Shown here piece after piece: positions 6,207 to 6,984 of a stretch of 6,984 nucleotides of DNA. The translations under genes were made by a program, and so were the position numbers. This stretch comes from an uncultured Prevotella sp. (GTDB taxonomy: Bacteria > Bacteroidota > Bacteroidia > Bacteroidales > Bacteroidaceae), in contig UQRP01000058.1 in assembly GCA_900543585.1 (NCBI GenBank), positions 1 through 6,984 of the forward strand. Reading direction: 5' to 3'. Position 1 is the stretch's first letter. Each line of letters begins with the position of its first letter. Under the pieces are notes generated by a model. The model had not been told where the DNA came from. It ran no database searches and saw only the letters and a list, made by a program, of their open reading frames with translations.

Positions 6207-6237
6207 GTTTGGTATTTGGCATACCAAACAAATGGTA
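6207..6237 (-). promoter_or_regulatory. Candidate operator cluster upstream of the response-regulator gene
   Basis: Two overlapping dyads share a half-site. GTTTGGTAT-N5-ATACCAAAC (6207-6229) is a perfect 9-base-arm palindrome. TACCA-N6-TGGTA (6222-6237) matches the site at 4517-4532 upstream of the uptake operon. The latter ends 46 bases upstream of the -7 box. Three half-sites in a row suggest cooperative binding, possibly autoregulation by the encoded LuxR-type protein. Confidence 0.6.
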
Positions 6238-6251
6238 ATTTTTAAATACTA

Positions 6252-6354
6252 AAAGGGTGCATCCGCCTTTAGTTTTATAACCAAAACCTGGAGTCGGTTT
6301 CTTAACCATATCTGACCAAAGGGTGCATCCGCCTTTAGTTTTATAACCAAAACC
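6252..6354. repeat. Perfect 37-base direct repeat, two copies
   Basis: The copies at 6252-6288 and 6318-6354 are identical and start 66 bases apart. Each contains two small dyads: AAAGG-N9-CCTTT in the first half and GTTTT-N6-AAAAC in the second. They lie between the regulator's operator cluster and the right 102-base element. The minus-strand reading frame across them would encode a repeated GFGYKTKGGCTL peptide, but its start sits inside the repeat element and I do not consider it a gene. Confidence 0.92.
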
Positions 6355-6378
6355 AGGAAAACCGCTGTCTATCAGATA

Positions 6379-6480
6379 GAGCACTGACCCCGGAGGGGTC
6401 ACACCATGAATGACCCCGGGTCGTCGAGGGGACGGGAGGGCGCCGCGTAGCGCGACCTCACGGCACCGAGCGACCTGGGG
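6379..6480 (-). repeat. Right copy of the 102-base structured inverted repeat element
   Basis: The reverse complement of 2-103, gap-free. The hairpin TGACCCC-GGA-GGGGTCA is at 6385-6401. The longer stem (6428-6443 pairing with 6452-6467) has 12 of 16 positions paired. Compared with the left copy, several stem pairs have changed on both sides so that pairing is kept. The inner edge is preceded by a TCTATC-A-GATAGA dyad. Confidence 0.75.
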
Positions 6481-6500
6481 ACAGAGCGAAGAGAGTGGAA

Positions 6501-6517
6501 AGACCTCGAAGAGGTCT
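6501..6517. other. Perfect 7-base-pair hairpin AGACCTC-GAA-GAGGTCT
   Basis: A short, perfect stem with a 3-base loop in the non-coding right region. No T-run follows, and no adjacent gene gives it an obvious terminator role. Confidence 0.55.
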
Positions 6518-6604
6518 CACGTGGACAGCACGACATATATAGAGCATCATCTTGAAGTTTAAGGAAAATGGTCATAGGCAGACTTCCGCTCCTGAGGGAG
6601 CTAT

Positions 6605-6668
6605 GGTGCTGAAGTGATAGGGCCGCCTTTGCGAGCAAGCTCGCAGGCTGCCCTACCACTTCAGCACC
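6605..6668. repeat. Large 64-base hairpin with internal stem
   Basis: Outer arms of 19 bases (GGTGCTGAAGTGATAGGGC at 6605-6623 and its near-exact reverse complement at 6650-6668) differ at one position. Inside them, GCC/GGC (6625-6627 with 6646-6648) and TGCGAGC-AA-GCTCGCA (6630-6645) pair perfectly. Flanking sequences 6571-6590 and 6685-6703 continue as diverged inverted repeats. This could be a miniature mobile element, a REP-like sequence or a structured RNA; I cannot decide. Confidence 0.85.
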
Positions 6669-6699
6669 ACCCTTATCAGGGTCAAAGCCTGCCGATGAC

Positions 6700-6957
6700 G
6701 AAAATTGCTTCGCATAAAATTGCTTCGCATAAAATGGAGCAACCGATAATGGTGTACCATATAGCTTCAAAGCATGAGATTCTAAACCGACGGTGAGATT
6801 GTAGACACTCTAAACCGATAGTAGGCAAGGCTTAGATGAATCGGTGGGATAGTAGGCAAGGCTTAGATGAATCGATGGGATAGTAGGCAAGGCTTAGATG
6901 AATCGATGGTATGCTCTATTTTATGCCCGAAGGGCAATTTTATGCGAAGCAATTTTC
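6700..6957. repeat. 24-base inverted repeats enclosing a 258-base segment
   Basis: The 24 bases at 6700-6723 are the exact reverse complement of 6934-6957, and the homology extends diffusely outward (GGGTCnAAGCCTG). Within the left arm, AAAATTGCTTCGCAT is duplicated in tandem (6701-6715, 6716-6730). The enclosed segment contains the 31-base tandem repeats. The arrangement resembles a small non-autonomous element, but no target duplication or transposase was identified. Confidence 0.8.
6817..6909. repeat. Three 31-base tandem repeats
   Basis: Units at 6817-6847, 6848-6878 and 6879-6909 each begin GATAGTAGGCAAGGCTTAG and end ATCGRTGG, with a single variable base between them. A looser duplication precedes them: TCTAAACCGA at 6781 and TCTAAACCGATAG near 6809. 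The units abut with no spacers, so this is not CRISPR. Confidence 0.92.
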
Positions 6958-6984
6958 GGCAGGGACAGGCTTGGACCCCGTAGG

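Larger units (their letters stand above)
6141..6984. other. 844-base gene-free, repeat- and hairpin-rich region
   Basis: No reading frame here shows a domain, composition or start context of a real gene. The left part holds the regulator's promoter and operators (6168-6237) and the 37-base direct repeat. The rest holds a TCTATC-A-GATAGA dyad (6368-6380), the right 102-base element, hairpins at 6501-6517 and 6605-6668, a 15-base tandem duplication (6701-6730), and 31-base tandem repeats enclosed by 24-base inverted repeats. Segments around 6571-6590 and 6685-6703 are diverged inverted copies, and the GGGTCnAAGCCTG motif at 6679-6692 returns inverted near 6963-6978. Confidence 0.8.

Noticed and set aside
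6207..6229. The 9-base-arm palindrome as a terminator.
   Set aside because: No T-run follows on either strand in a useful direction, and it sits just upstream of a promoter, so an operator role is more likely.
6202..6402. Minus-strand frame encoding a repeated GFGYKTKGGCTL peptide.
   Set aside because: The peptide repeat is a by-product of the 37-base DNA repeat, and the GTG start is in the element's hairpin; the same MTPPGSVL start appears by necessity in the left copy of the element.
6747..6760. ATGGTGTACCAT as a third copy of the regulator's operator.
   Set aside because: The half-sites are in the opposite arrangement (TGGT then ACCA) with different spacing, and no promoter or gene is adjacent.
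6399..6796. Open frames on both strands in the right-hand region.
   Set aside because: They run through inverted and tandem repeats, show no domain, and overlap each other.

Overview
The window looks like chromosomal DNA from a member of the Bacteroidales, most likely a Prevotella-like organism. The main evidence is promoter structure. Three promoters match the Bacteroidetes pattern: a TAnnTTTG box with a TTTG-like box about 19-22 bases upstream. The starts show little Shine-Dalgarno sequence, and a TonB-dependent receptor of Bacteroidetes type is present. Genus is an inference; the phylum/order assignment is firmer.

Layout, left to right. Positions 1-199 are non-coding and hold a 102-base structured repeat (2-103) followed by three 25-base tandem repeats that end close to the receptor gene's stop codon. 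Positions 200-4413 carry a three-gene minus-strand operon, read right to left: a PstB-like ABC ATPase (4413-3592), a 12-segment MFS permease resembling the RhtX/FptX siderophore permeases (3525-2332), and a TonB-dependent outer-membrane receptor (2284-200). A promoter at 4464-4494 precedes the ATPase. Positions 4612-5445 hold a plus-strand, AT-rich pair of overlapping genes (small RelE/HigB-like protein, then XRE-type HTH protein) with a palindromic operator on its promoter, which reads as a type II toxin-antitoxin module. Positions 5493-6140 (minus) encode a two-domain REC-LuxR response regulator with no sensor kinase in the window. Positions 6141-6984 have no credible gene. They contain the regulator's promoter, a perfect 37-base direct repeat, an inverted copy of the left 102-base element, several strong hairpins, and three 31-base tandem repeats enclosed by 24-base inverted repeats.

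How it may work together. The receptor and permease form a plausible two-membrane uptake route for an iron chelate, heme or similar ligand: outer-membrane transport driven by TonB, then inner-membrane transport by a single-protein permease. The ATPase resembles PstB, but no membrane or binding-protein partner is visible, so its place in this operon is unexplained. The most informative regulatory observation is a shared dyad, TACCA-N6-TGGTA (15 of 17 positions identical over ATACCAAACnnATGGTA). It sits 45 bases upstream of the -7 box of the uptake operon and 46 bases upstream of the -7 box of the regulator gene, in the same orientation. This suggests the orphan regulator controls both itself and the uptake operon.

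Other striking structures are a perfect 32-base palindrome inside the regulator's coding sequence, and the two 102-base inverted elements that bracket the whole gene block. Their stems differ by paired, compensating changes.
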